Below, piece after piece: positions 8,107 through 17,053 of a stretch of DNA of 64,000 nucleotides. The first letter of the stretch is position 1. Each line of letters starts with the position of its first letter. The notes under the pieces are model-generated. The model did no database searches. It saw nothing but the letters and a program-made list of their open reading frames with translations, and was not told where the DNA came from. A program made the position numbers and the translations under genes. Source of the DNA: Mycolicibacterium rufum (GTDB lineage Bacteria > Actinomycetota > Actinomycetes > Mycobacteriales > Mycobacteriaceae); contig NZ_CP092427.2 of assembly GCF_022374875.2 (NCBI RefSeq), positions 1,550,001-1,614,000 of the forward strand, in the 5' to 3' direction.

Positions 8107-8423
8107 CACCCACCCTCACCCGGATGACGAAGGTCGAGGTCGTCGTGTCCGGACAGGACGCAGCGGCGGTGCGCGACCTGATCGCCGGCGTCGGCGCCAC
8201 CGGCTACACCAGCGTGTCCGGGGTGTCCGGACTCGGCCACCACGGCTATCACCAGGGTCGGCTGCTGTTCAACCAGCAGGCCACGCTGGAACTGATCATC
8301 ACCGTGGTGCCCGACGACAAGGTCGAGGCGCTGCTGGCCGGTCTGCGCCGCTTCCTCGACGCCTCCCCCGGTGTGCTGTTCGTGACCGAGACGTACGTCA
8401 GCCGCCCCGAGTACTTCAGCTGA
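8103..8423 (+). CDS. P-II-like regulator of the DAB carbon-uptake operon
   Basis: This 106-residue protein has the ferredoxin-like GlnB/P-II fold. The strand MTKVEVVVSGQDAAAVRDLI is followed by GVGATGYTSVSGVSGLGHHGYHQG in the T-loop position, then ELIITVVPDDKVEALLAGL and a C-terminal LFVTETYVSRPEYFS. The T-loop has a Gly/His-rich sequence and lacks the uridylylated Tyr of GlnB. Stand-alone P-II-like proteins next to bicarbonate transporters (SbtB and the DIC-linked family) sense adenyl nucleotides or bicarbonate and gate uptake. That role is inferred from position. The start overlaps the dabA stop (ATGA at 8103-8106). Confidence 0.8.
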   Translation: MTPTLTRMTKVEVVVSGQDAAAVRDLIAGVGATGYTSVSGVSGLGHHGYHQGRLLFNQQATLELIITVVPDDKVEALLAGLRRFLDASPGVLFVTETYVSRPEYFS

Positions 8424-8449
8424 AAACCCCACGAAAGGAAATGACCGAC

Positions 8450-9049
8450 ATGGCGAGCGAAATGACTCCTGACAGCCCCGATGCGACGACGACCTGGCAG
8501 CGACTGAGGGCCGGCGTCTCCCAACCCGGCGACCGACCGATCGCCGCGGTGTTCCGCTGCGCCGACGCCGGCATCAGCAGCGAGACGGTGTTCCGCCAGC
8601 CCGCCGGCGCGCTCCTCGACGTCAGCACCTGGGGCCACACCGTGGACACCAGCGTGCTGGCCAGCATCGAGTACGCGGTGGAAGCCCTCGAGGTCCCGCT
8701 GGTGGTGGTCCTCGGCCACGACGACTGCCCCGCCATGCGCGCCGCCCTGCGCGCCTGGGAACAGGCCCAGCTACCCGACGGCGCGATGCGCAGCGCCGTC
8801 GAGCACGCCCTGCTGTCGGTGGTGCGGCGCGGCGCGGCCGCCGACTCGGTGGAGTCGGTCACCTCGGCGCACATCGTCGAGACCGGGCTGGGGTTGATGC
8901 AGCGCTCCCCCGCGCTCGCGCGCCGGGTCGACCGTCGCGAGTGCGGCATCATCTGCGCCACCTTCTCGCCGGCGGACCGCGAGATCCGGGTGCACGCCAC
9001 CCTCGGCGCGGTCGACGAGACCAACGGGGTTCTCGTGGAGGTGGTCTGA
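8450..9049 (+). CDS. Divergent beta-carbonic anhydrase-like protein
   Basis: This protein of about 199 residues has the beta-carbonic anhydrase outline. Zinc ligands C37 and D39 lie in FRCADAGISSETVF, and H90 and C93 in VVLGHDDCPAM. It departs from active enzymes in two ways. The Arg of the Asp-Arg dyad (usually C-x-D-x-R) is Gly here, and the usual RNAGN turn is STWGHTV. It may be weakly active, or a structural or regulatory partner of DabA. It is the last gene of the dab operon. The ATG at 8450 has GAAAGGA about ten bases upstream; an in-frame ATG at 8441 lies too close to that site. Confidence 0.75.
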   Translation: MASEMTPDSPDATTTWQRLRAGVSQPGDRPIAAVFRCADAGISSETVFRQPAGALLDVSTWGHTVDTSVLASIEYAVEALEVPLVVVLGHDDCPAMRAALRAWEQAQLPDGAMRSAVEHALLSVVRRGAAADSVESVTSAHIVETGLGLMQRSPALARRVDRRECGIICATFSPADREIRVHATLGAVDETNGVLVEVV

Positions 9050-9061
9050 GCGGGTCCGGAT

Positions 9062-9418
9062 CTACGGCAGGGCGACCGCGACGCTGATCGCCATCAGCGC
9101 GAGCAGCGACCATCCGGCGCCCTGCCACGCCCACCAGGCGGGCGCCTCGCGCCGGACCCGGGCACCCCGCAGCAGCGACCACGCGGCGCCGACGAGCAGG
9201 ATCAGCGGCGCACCGACCGCGGCGCCGGCGCGCTGGGGCGCCCCGCACGCGAGCGCGTCCACCGTCGAACCGGTGCAGGTGCCCATCCACAGTGATGCGG
9301 TGATCAGGAACAGCAGCCCTGCCGCGGCGAAACCCAGTCCACCGCGCACGGCGTCGCGCACGCCATGGTCGTCGTAACCGACGCCGTGCCGGCTGCGATG
9401 GCCCGACAGGTCCGTCAT
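9062..9418 (-). CDS. Small integral membrane protein, Rv3289c-like
   Basis: This 118-residue protein has a short cytosolic head (TDLSGHRSRHGVGYDDHGVRDAVRG) and then three hydrophobic segments: LGFAAAGLLFLITASLW, GAAVGAPLILLVGAAW and GWSLLALMAISVAVAL. Two cysteines (CTGSTVDALAC) lie in the loop after the first segment, probably outside the cell. Its place beside lat and the rsbW/sigF region matches M. tuberculosis Rv3289c, a predicted membrane protein of unknown function. The start ATG is at 9416-9418. In this genome the dab operon and other genes separate it from rsbW. Confidence 0.7.
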   Translation of the reverse strand: MTDLSGHRSRHGVGYDDHGVRDAVRGGLGFAAAGLLFLITASLWMGTCTGSTVDALACGAPQRAGAAVGAPLILLVGAAWSLLRGARVRREAPAWWAWQGAGWSLLALMAISVAVALP

Positions 9419-10028
9419 GAAATCGTGACTTCCCGGACACCCCCGCGGGTAAACGTGACGTGACCCGGATCTGTCCCCGGCCGCCCCTACGATCCGGGTG
9501 TGATGTGGACACGCTGGCGGGTCGCGGTGGCGCTCGGCGTCTGCGCGGGCGCCTGCGCCGCTCTGCTCGGGGTGGCGGGATGGTGGTGCCTGCTCATCGC
9601 CGCGGCCACGCCGCTGCTGCCCCGCTTCGTCGCCGCCCTCGTCGTCGGCGCGGCCACGCCGGGCGCGCGGGAGAGCGCGGCCCGGGACCAGATGTCGGGC
9701 ACCGAGTTCGAAGACCACGTCGCCCGGATCGCGCGATCGGCCGGGGTGCCCGTCATCATGACGCCGCTGTCGGGCGACTGGGGCGTCGACCTCATCGTCG
9801 GGCACCGGCCGCACCGGCTGGCCGTGCAGTGCAAGCGCCAGTCACGTCCCGTCGGGACGAGCGCGGTGCAGGAGGTGGTGGCCGGCGCGCCGATGCAGGA
9901 CTGCACCCGCACCATGGTGGTCACCAATCACGGATTCACGCCCGCGGCACGCAAACTCGCCGAGCTGCACGGCTGCACACTGGTCGACGGCGCCGAACTG
10001 CCGAGGCTGCGCTCGACGATCCGCCGGC

Positions 10029-11387
<1,359 letters not shown>

Positions 11388-11413
11388 ACCGGCATCCTAA
11401 CGGAATTTTTCCC

Positions 11414-11431
11414 GTCAAAGCTAGTTTTGAC
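11414..11431. promoter_or_regulatory. Near-perfect palindrome upstream of lat, candidate LrpA operator
   Basis: The 18-base sequence GTCAAAGCTAGTTTTGAC is palindromic at 16 of 18 positions. It lies 27-44 bases before the lat start and six bases after the lrpA stop. LrpA of M. tuberculosis is known to bind upstream of lat, and Lrp-family sites are AT-rich palindromes of this size. A smaller dyad (GGAATTTTTCCC, 11402-11413) adjoins it. Confidence 0.55.
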
Positions 11432-11436
11432 CGTGA

Positions 11437-11907
11437 TCAGTCCGGTATGTACCGTCTGTCGCTGTAAAACTTATGTAAGATGATCGTGCTGCGGGTCTTC
11501 ACGTCGGCCGCGGTGCGGATCCGCTGCAGCAGACCCTCCAGCGCCCGCGCCGACGGCACGTGCACCAGCAGGACGTAGCTGTCCTCACCGGCCACCGAAT
11601 AGCAGGACTCGATTTCGGGGATGTGCTCGAGCCGGGCGGGCGCATCATCAGGTTGAGAAGGATCGAGAGGGGTGATGGCGACGAACGCCGAGAGCATGTT
11701 GCCGACGGCCTCCGGGTTGAATCGGGCCGTGTACCCGGTGACCACGCCGCGCGCCTCGAGCCGGCGCACCCGCGACTGCACCGCCGACACCGACAGCCCC
11801 GCCGTCGCGGCCAGCTGCGCCAGCGTGGCCCGCCCGTCGGCGACCAGTTCACGCACCAGCACGCGGTCGATCTCGTCGAGCGGCGGGCATTCCTCGGGGC
11901 CGGTCAT
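11437..11907 (-). CDS. lrpA: Lrp/AsnC family transcriptional regulator LrpA
   Basis: This 156-residue protein has an N-terminal AsnC-type HTH (LDEIDRVLVRELVADGRATLAQLAATAGLSVSAVQSRVRRLEARGVVTGY, residues 10-60). A RAM/AsnC effector-binding domain follows (FVAITPL...EIESCYSVAGEDSYVLLVHVPSARALEGLLQRI). It matches M. tuberculosis LrpA (Rv3291c), an octameric feast/famine regulator that senses amino acids including lysine and controls lat. Only 23 bases separate its start from the divergent Rv3292-like gene, so one short region must hold both starts. The HTH recognition helix appears intact. Confidence 0.93.
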   Translation of the reverse strand: MTGPEECPPLDEIDRVLVRELVADGRATLAQLAATAGLSVSAVQSRVRRLEARGVVTGYTARFNPEAVGNMLSAFVAITPLDPSQPDDAPARLEHIPEIESCYSVAGEDSYVLLVHVPSARALEGLLQRIRTAADVKTRSTIILHKFYSDRRYIPD

Positions 11908-11930
11908 GGCCGCACTGTATCGGAGCCGGC

Positions 11931-13160
11931 ATGCGTAGCGTCCAAACGTGGCAATTACGGGCGCAATTCGCGGCCGGACTGTCGGCGATGTACGGCGCCG
12001 AGGTGCCCGCCTACCACACCCTCGTCGAGGTCAGCTCCGCGGTGAACCGTGGCGTCGTGGCCGCCGACGGCGACGCGGTACGGCTCGGGTCACTGGACAG
12101 GGTGACCGCCGAACGGCACGGCGCGATCCGCGTCGGAACCCCCGACGAGCTCGCCGCGGTCGCCGACCTGTTCTCCGCGTTCGGCATGTACCCCGTCGGC
12201 TTCTACGATCTGCGCGAGGCCGCCTCGCCCGTCCCGGTGGTCTCCACCGCGTTCCGCCCGATCGATCCGGAGGAATTGGCGCGCAACCCCTTCCGCGTCT
12301 TCACCTCGATGCTGGCCACGGCCGATCGACGGTTCTTCTCTGACGACCTGCGCGCACGGGTGACGGCCTTCCTGGCGACGCGCGAACTGTTCGACCCTGC
12401 CCTGCTCGCCACGGCACGGCGCATCGCCGCCGACGGCGGATGCCCTCGCGCCGAGGCCGACGAGTTCGTCGCCGCCGCGGTGGGAGCCTTCGCGCTGTCC
12501 CGCGAACCGGTCGACCGCGCCTGGTACGACGAGCTCTCCGCGGTCTCCTCAGTGGCCGCCGACATCGCCGGCGTGCGGTCCACCCACATCAACCACCTGA
12601 CCCCGCGGGTGCTCGACATCGACGCGCTGCAGCACGGCATGACCGCCCGCGGCATCACGATGATCGACCGCATCCAGGGCCCGCCGCGCACCGACGGCGC
12701 CCAGGTGCTGTTGCGCCAGACCTCGTTTCGGGCGCTCGCCGAACCGCGCCGGCTCCGGCTGGCCGACGGCTCCGTGGTGGACGGGACGCTGCGGGTGCGT
12801 TTCGGCGAGGTCGAGCAGCGCGGCGTGGCGCTGACGCCGGAAGGCCGGCGGCGCTACGACACGGTGATGGCCGACCCCGACCCGGCCGCGGTGTGGGATC
12901 AGCATTTCCCCAGAACCCACGCGGAACTCGCAGCCTCGGGGCTGGCCTACTACCACGGCGGCGACCCCACCAGACCCGTTGTGTACGAAGACTTCCTGCC
13001 GGCGTCGGCCGCCGGCATCTTCCGGTCCAACCTCGACAGCGACTCCCCCGCCGCCGGCGGTGACGACGACACCTCCTACAGCCAGGACTGGATGGCCGGC
13101 CGGATCGGCCATCACCTCCACGACCCGTACGACCTCTACGAGAAAGTCGCGTGCTCATGA
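11931..13160 (+). CDS. 2-oxoadipate dioxygenase/decarboxylase family protein (HglS/DUF1338-like, Rv3292 homologue)
   Basis: This 409-residue VOC-superfamily protein matches the position of M. tuberculosis Rv3292. Candidate metal ligands sit where HglS has its His-His-Glu triad: AYHTLVEV near residue 29, THINHLTPR near 220 and RFGEVEQR near 295. HglS converts 2-oxoadipate to D-2-hydroxyglutarate and CO2 using Fe(II). This fits the gene's pairing with lat and pcd, which supply 2-aminoadipate from lysine. The aminotransferase making 2-oxoadipate is not in the window. The substrate is inferred from family and context. The stop overlaps the pcd start (ATGA at 13157-13160). Confidence 0.75.
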   Translation: MRSVQTWQLRAQFAAGLSAMYGAEVPAYHTLVEVSSAVNRGVVAADGDAVRLGSLDRVTAERHGAIRVGTPDELAAVADLFSAFGMYPVGFYDLREAASPVPVVSTAFRPIDPEELARNPFRVFTSMLATADRRFFSDDLRARVTAFLATRELFDPALLATARRIAADGGCPRAEADEFVAAAVGAFALSREPVDRAWYDELSAVSSVAADIAGVRSTHINHLTPRVLDIDALQHGMTARGITMIDRIQGPPRTDGAQVLLRQTSFRALAEPRRLRLADGSVVDGTLRVRFGEVEQRGVALTPEGRRRYDTVMADPDPAAVWDQHFPRTHAELAASGLAYYHGGDPTRPVVYEDFLPASAAGIFRSNLDSDSPAAGGDDDTSYSQDWMAGRIGHHLHDPYDLYEKVACS

Positions 13161-14701
13161 CCTCCACGGTGACCTCCACCCTGCCCACCTCCGACGCGCT
13201 GCGTTCCCGTGTGCGCGACGCGCTGACCGCCGTCGGCGCAGACGTGCCGCTCGGCGATCCGAATGCCGGCGGCGTCACCGCCAGCTCGCCGATCAACGGC
13301 GACGTGCTGTTCAGCGTCGCCGAGTCCTCGCCCGAGCAGGTCGACGCGGCGATCGCCGCGGCCGCCGAGGCGTTCATCACGTGGCGCACCACCCCGGCGC
13401 CGGTGCGCGGCGCGCTGGTGGCCCGGTTGGGTCAGCTGCTGGTGGAGCACAAGGTCTCGCTGGCCGAGCTGGTGACGATCGAGGCCGGCAAGATCACCTC
13501 CGAGGCGCTGGGCGAAGTGCAGGAGATGATCGACATCTGCGAGTTCGCGGTCGGGCTCTCGCGCCAGCTGTACGGCAAGACGATCGCCTCCGAGCGACCG
13601 GGACACCGGCTGATGGAGACCTGGCATCCGCTCGGCGTGGTCGGCGTCATCACCGCGTTCAACTTCCCCGTCGCGGTGTGGGCGTGGAACACCGCGGTCG
13701 CGCTGGTGTGCGGGGACACCGTGGTGTGGAAGCCGTCGGAGCTGACCCCGCTGACCGCGGTCGCCTGCCACGCGCTGCTGGCCCGGGCATGCGCGGACGT
13801 GGGCGCGCCCGAGGGTGTCTCGCAGCTGGTGCAGGGCGGCCGCGAGGTCGGCGAGCGGCTGGTCGAGGATCCCCGCATCGCGCTGCTCTCGGCGACCGGC
13901 TCGGTGCGGATGGGCCGGCAGATCGGCCCGCGGGTGGCGCAGCGCTTCGGCAAAGCGCTGCTCGAACTCGGCGGCAACAACGCCGCGGTCGTGACGCCCT
14001 CGGCCGACCTGGATCTCGCGGTGTGCGGCATCGTGTTCTCCGCGGCAGGCACCGCAGGTCAGCGCTGCACCACGCTGCGCCGGCTGATCGTGCACTCCTC
14101 GATCGCCGACGAGCTGGTGTCGCGGATCGTGTCGGCGTATGCGCAGCTGCCGGTCGGCGACCCGTCGGCCGATGGCACGCTGGTGGGGCCGCTGATCCAC
14201 GAGACGTCCTACCGCGACATGGTCGGCGCGCTGCAGCAGGCGGCGGCCGAGGGCGGCGAGGTGATCGGCGGCGAGCGCGTGGATGTCGGTGACGAGGGCG
14301 CGTTCTACGTCCGGCCCGCGGTGGTGCGGATGCCCGCCCAGAGCGAGGTCGTGCACCTCGAGACGTTCGCGCCGATCCTCTACGTGCTGACCTACGAGAC
14401 GCTCGACGACGCTATCGCGATGAACAATGCCGTGCCGCAAGGTCTTTCGTCGGCGATCTTCACCCTCGACGTCCGCGAGGCGGAGCGGTTCCTCGCCGCC
14501 GACGGATCGGACTGCGGCATCGCCAACGTCAACATCGGCACGTCGGGAGCCGAGATCGGCGGCGCGTTCGGCGGGGAGAAAGAGACCGGCGGCGGCCGCG
14601 AGTCCGGCTCGGACGCGTGGAAGGCCTACATGCGACGTGCCACCAACACCGTCAACTACAGCGCGGAGCTCCCCCTGGCCCAGGGCGTCCACTTCGGCTG
14701 A
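13157..14701 (+). CDS. pcd: Piperideine-6-carboxylate / 2-aminoadipate semialdehyde dehydrogenase
   Basis: This 514-residue NAD(P)+-dependent aldehyde dehydrogenase oxidises the Lat product to L-2-aminoadipate. Recognisable elements are GVVGVITAFNFPVAVWAWN (cofactor loop), the general-base glutamate in ALLELGGNNAAVV, the nucleophile in TAGQRCTTLRR, and SDCGIANVNIGTSGAEIGGAFGGEKETGGG near the C-terminus, all typical of the AmaB/antiquitin (ALDH7) branch. I chose the ATG at 13157, which overlaps the upstream stop, over a GTG six bases earlier. The gene is the Rv3293 counterpart. A palindromic element follows the stop directly. Confidence 0.93.
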   Translation: MTSTVTSTLPTSDALRSRVRDALTAVGADVPLGDPNAGGVTASSPINGDVLFSVAESSPEQVDAAIAAAAEAFITWRTTPAPVRGALVARLGQLLVEHKVSLAELVTIEAGKITSEALGEVQEMIDICEFAVGLSRQLYGKTIASERPGHRLMETWHPLGVVGVITAFNFPVAVWAWNTAVALVCGDTVVWKPSELTPLTAVACHALLARACADVGAPEGVSQLVQGGREVGERLVEDPRIALLSATGSVRMGRQIGPRVAQRFGKALLELGGNNAAVVTPSADLDLAVCGIVFSAAGTAGQRCTTLRRLIVHSSIADELVSRIVSAYAQLPVGDPSADGTLVGPLIHETSYRDMVGALQQAAAEGGEVIGGERVDVGDEGAFYVRPAVVRMPAQSEVVHLETFAPILYVLTYETLDDAIAMNNAVPQGLSSAIFTLDVREAERFLAADGSDCGIANVNIGTSGAEIGGAFGGEKETGGGRESGSDAWKAYMRRATNTVNYSAELPLAQGVHFG

Positions 14702-14705
14702 TTCA

Positions 14706-14769
14706 CCGCGAGCGCGCGGGTTTGCACGCCGACACGCCGCGTCGGGCGTACATTCTGCGCGCGCTCGCC
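14706..14769. repeat. Post-stop palindromic repeat, copy A
   Basis: CCGCGAGCGCGCG...CGCGCGCTCGC form complementary ends around a GC-rich loop containing CGCCGCG. The element begins four bases after the pcd stop. It is a diverged copy of the elements at 52693-52760 and 53735-53806, sharing the order CGAGCGCGCG, GTTTG-x-AC, ACGCCGCG, and a CGCGCGCTC close. It could act as a terminator for pcd, and its right arm lies just before the next gene. Confidence 0.65.
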
Positions 14770-14784
14770 GTCGAGAATCAGCGC

Positions 14785-15594
14785 ATGGAACTGGACGGCA
14801 AGGTCGCGATCGTCACCGGCGCGGCGTCAGGGATCGGTGAGGCGCTCGCCGGCGGGCTCGCGGCGCGCGGCGTGCGGGTGGTCGTCGGCGATGTCGACGA
14901 GCAGGGCGCGCACGCCACGGCGGAATCGATCCGCGCGGCCGGCGGTCAGGCGGTGGCGCTGCGCGCGGACGCGGCCGACGTCGTCGACATCGAAGGCATG
15001 CTGACACTCGCGGGCCGCGAGTTCGACCCCGTCGACATCTACGTCGCCAACGCCGGCGTCATCGGCGCCTCGGGCCTCGGGTCCGAGGGCGAGTGGGACG
15101 TCATCCTCGACGTCAACCTGCGCGCGCACATCCGCGCCGCCAGACTCGTTGTGCCGCATTGGCAGTCGCGCGGCTCGGGATACTTCGTGTCGATCGCGTC
15201 GGCGGCGGGCCTGCTGACGCAGCTGGGGGCGGCCGGCTACGCCGTCAGCAAGCACGCGGCGGTGGGATTCGCCGAATGGCTGGCCATCACCTACGGCGAC
15301 GACGGCATCGGCGTCAGCTGCGTCTGCCCGCTCGGCGTCGAAACGCCGCTGCTGCAGGCGATCCGGGGTACCGACGATCCCGACGGCCGGCTGGGTGCGT
15401 CGTCGATAGAGCAGTCCGCCTCGGTGATCAGCGCCGCCGACGTCGCGACGGCGACGATGGACGCCATGGTCGCGGACCGGTTCATGGTGCTGCCCCACGC
15501 GGAGCTGCTGGAGATGTACCGGCACAAGGGCGGCGACTACGACCGCTGGATCGCCGGGATGCGGCGCTATCAGCGCACCCTGCGCGCGCTCTGA
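14785..15594 (+). CDS. Short-chain dehydrogenase/reductase
   Basis: This 269-residue classical SDR has the NAD(P)-binding motif GAASGIGEALA (residues 12-22), an acidic residue after beta-2 (VVVGDVDEQ) favouring NAD(H), YVANAGV in place of NNAG, and the catalytic S-Y-K in SIASAAGLLTQLGAAGYAVSKHAA. The substrate is not evident. The ATG at 14785 starts the Rossmann strand (ELDGKVAIVTG), and no good ribosome-binding site is seen. It follows pcd at 83 bases with a palindromic element between, so it may be a separate unit. Confidence 0.88.
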   Translation: MELDGKVAIVTGAASGIGEALAGGLAARGVRVVVGDVDEQGAHATAESIRAAGGQAVALRADAADVVDIEGMLTLAGREFDPVDIYVANAGVIGASGLGSEGEWDVILDVNLRAHIRAARLVVPHWQSRGSGYFVSIASAAGLLTQLGAAGYAVSKHAAVGFAEWLAITYGDDGIGVSCVCPLGVETPLLQAIRGTDDPDGRLGASSIEQSASVISAADVATATMDAMVADRFMVLPHAELLEMYRHKGGDYDRWIAGMRRYQRTLRAL

Positions 15595-15611
15595 CGGGCG
15601 CTCGCGACGGG

Positions 15612-15962
15612 TCACTCTCCGACGAACTCGCAGAACGCCGAGTACGCCCGCGCCCCGTAGATCGTCGCCGGACCGCCGTGCATCATGATCGCCACCCCGA
15701 TGGCCTCGGCCGCCTGCTCCCGGGTGGCGCCGGCGCGGGCCGCCCCACGCGCGTGCGAGGCGATGCACCCGTCGCAGCCGTGCACGATCCCGATCGACAT
15801 CGCCATCAACTCCTTGACGCTCTGACTCAGCGCGCCGTCGGTGAGCGCCGCCTCGCTCATCGCGGCGAATCCCTTGTAGACGTCGGGAATCATCTGGCGC
15901 AGGGCCCGGTGCTGGGGGCGCAGGTCGTTGAGTACCTCGTGGTGGTGCGCATGGTCGTCCAT
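15612..15962 (-). CDS. Carboxymuconolactone decarboxylase / AhpD-like protein
   Basis: This 116-residue all-helical protein of the CMD/AhpD superfamily has the redox motif HGCDGCIASHARGAARAG (C-x-x-C followed by H), as in AhpD. That supports a peroxidase or disulphide-reductase-type role rather than decarboxylation. A His-rich N-terminus (DDHAHHHE) follows the ATG at 15960-15962. It is convergent with the SDR and divergent from the broken Crp gene. A GGGCC...GGCCC dyad lies in the divergent region. Confidence 0.85.
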   Translation of the reverse strand: MDDHAHHHEVLNDLRPQHRALRQMIPDVYKGFAAMSEAALTDGALSQSVKELMAMSIGIVHGCDGCIASHARGAARAGATREQAAEAIGVAIMMHGGPATIYGARAYSAFCEFVGE

Positions 15963-15994
15963 GCGGCGAGTCTGAGGTCCATTGCCGCAGGCGA

Positions 15995-16014
15995 CGAGGG
16001 CCGAAAGGCCCTTA
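15995..16014. promoter_or_regulatory. DosR-like box in divergent region
   Basis: The 16-bp dyad AGGGCCGAAAGGCCCT (15997-16012) lies 35 bases from each divergent start. It resembles the DosR/DevR box core (GGGAC-N4-GTCCC) with C and G changes. CMD/AhpD and Crp-type genes are plausible hypoxia targets. It could also be a simple hairpin, so confidence is low. Confidence 0.3.
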
Positions 16015-16048
16015 TGCGGCTGCGGCGGCGTTCGTAGCGTCGTCAACC

Positions 16049-16732
16049 ATGACAGGCCGTCTCGACCGTGCGCAGTTGCGCGAGCTCGACCGGTTGAACA
16101 CCGACGTCATGTTCGGAGAATCGGCCGTGATCTTCGGTGAGGGCGATCCGGGCGACCAGATGTTCGTCATCCGCAGCGGGCACGTCCGCGTCTCCCGCCG
16201 CAGCCACGACGGCCGCGACTTCCTGATGGCTGTTCTCGGCCCCGGCGACGTGGTCGGTGAACTCGCCGTCGTCGACCCCGGGCCACGCACCAGTACCGCG
16301 ACCGCGCTGACCCGGGTGATCGCCACCGTGGTGCCCCGGCAGCTGCTGCGCACCGTCGTCACCGAGGACCCCCGGTGATCGTGGCTGCTGCTCGAGCGGC
16401 TGTCCGCGCGGCTCGACGACGTGGAGGCGCAACTGGTCAGCTTCGCCTCGACCGGGGTCGCCGGCCGGATCGCCGGACAGCTGGTGCACCTCGCGTCGCG
16501 CTTCGACACCCGCACCGACGGCACCATCAACATCGCGTGCGGGCTGCAGACCGAGGACCTCACCCGGCTGGCCGGCGCCGGCCACACCTCCGGTACCGAC
16601 GCGCTGGCCGCCTTCGTCGCGAACGGCTGGATCTCTCTGGACGACCACGGGGTGACGATCCACGACCTGGCCGCCCTGCGCCGCTGCGCGCGGCAGGCCG
16701 ACGCACCGATCGCGGTGCACCGCCCGGCCTGA
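16049..16732 (+). pseudogene. Crp/Fnr-family regulator interrupted by an in-frame TGA
   Basis: The first 109 codons encode a cyclic-nucleotide-binding fold (VIFGEGDPGDQMFVIRSGHVRVSRR, DVVGELAVVDPGPRTSTATAL). A TGA at 16376-16378 then stops translation. The same frame continues with no shift (SWLLLERLSARLDDVEAQ) through the dimer helix into a Crp-type winged helix (GLQTEDLTRLAGAGHTSGTDALAAFVANGWI), ending at 16732. A single nonsense change therefore separates the sensor and DNA-binding halves. The HTH recognition helix also lacks the usual R-E-T-V-x-R residues, which suggests decay. Readthrough, or restart at the GTG at 16421, cannot be excluded. Confidence 0.75.
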
Positions 16733-16966
16733 CCGGAACGCCGGAAACGTCAGAAACCCGTAACGACCTGCGCAGCACCGGCGTGCCGGCCGCGCCGGAG
16801 GGCCCACTTCTCGCAAACGGCTCCGCCACAGCACACGCATGTCCCCCGGCTCCCGGCAGCCGCCGGCAAACACCTGTCCCACAGCGCACCGGCAGCCCCC
16901 TCGGAGTCGGCGGCGCCCACCCCGACGGCGCTGCCGCCTCGGGTACGTCTTCGCCGCTGGTCAGAC

Positions 16967-16991
16967 GTTTTCTTTCGGCCGAGTCGGGAAC
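16967..16991 (+). promoter_or_regulatory. SigF-type promoter upstream of the halogenase-PKS cluster
   Basis: GTTT at 16967-16970, a 15-base spacer and GGGAAC at 16986-16991 fit the SigF pattern and give a leader of about 55 bases before 17054. A TAATCT at about 17000 could be an alternative SigA -10, but no good -35 accompanies it. The remaining gap from 16733 to 16966 holds no gene or repeat that I can see. Confidence 0.4.
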
Positions 16992-17053
16992 GCCCCGCGT
17001 GTAATCTCCGAACTCTGAGCGGCTGTCGACGGCCCTTCGAGGAAAGGACGAGC

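Noticed and set aside
16376..16378. TGA in the Crp gene as selenocysteine or programmed readthrough
   Set aside because: No SECIS-like structure or readthrough context is evident, and Crp proteins have no catalytic residue at that position. A nonsense mutation is simpler.
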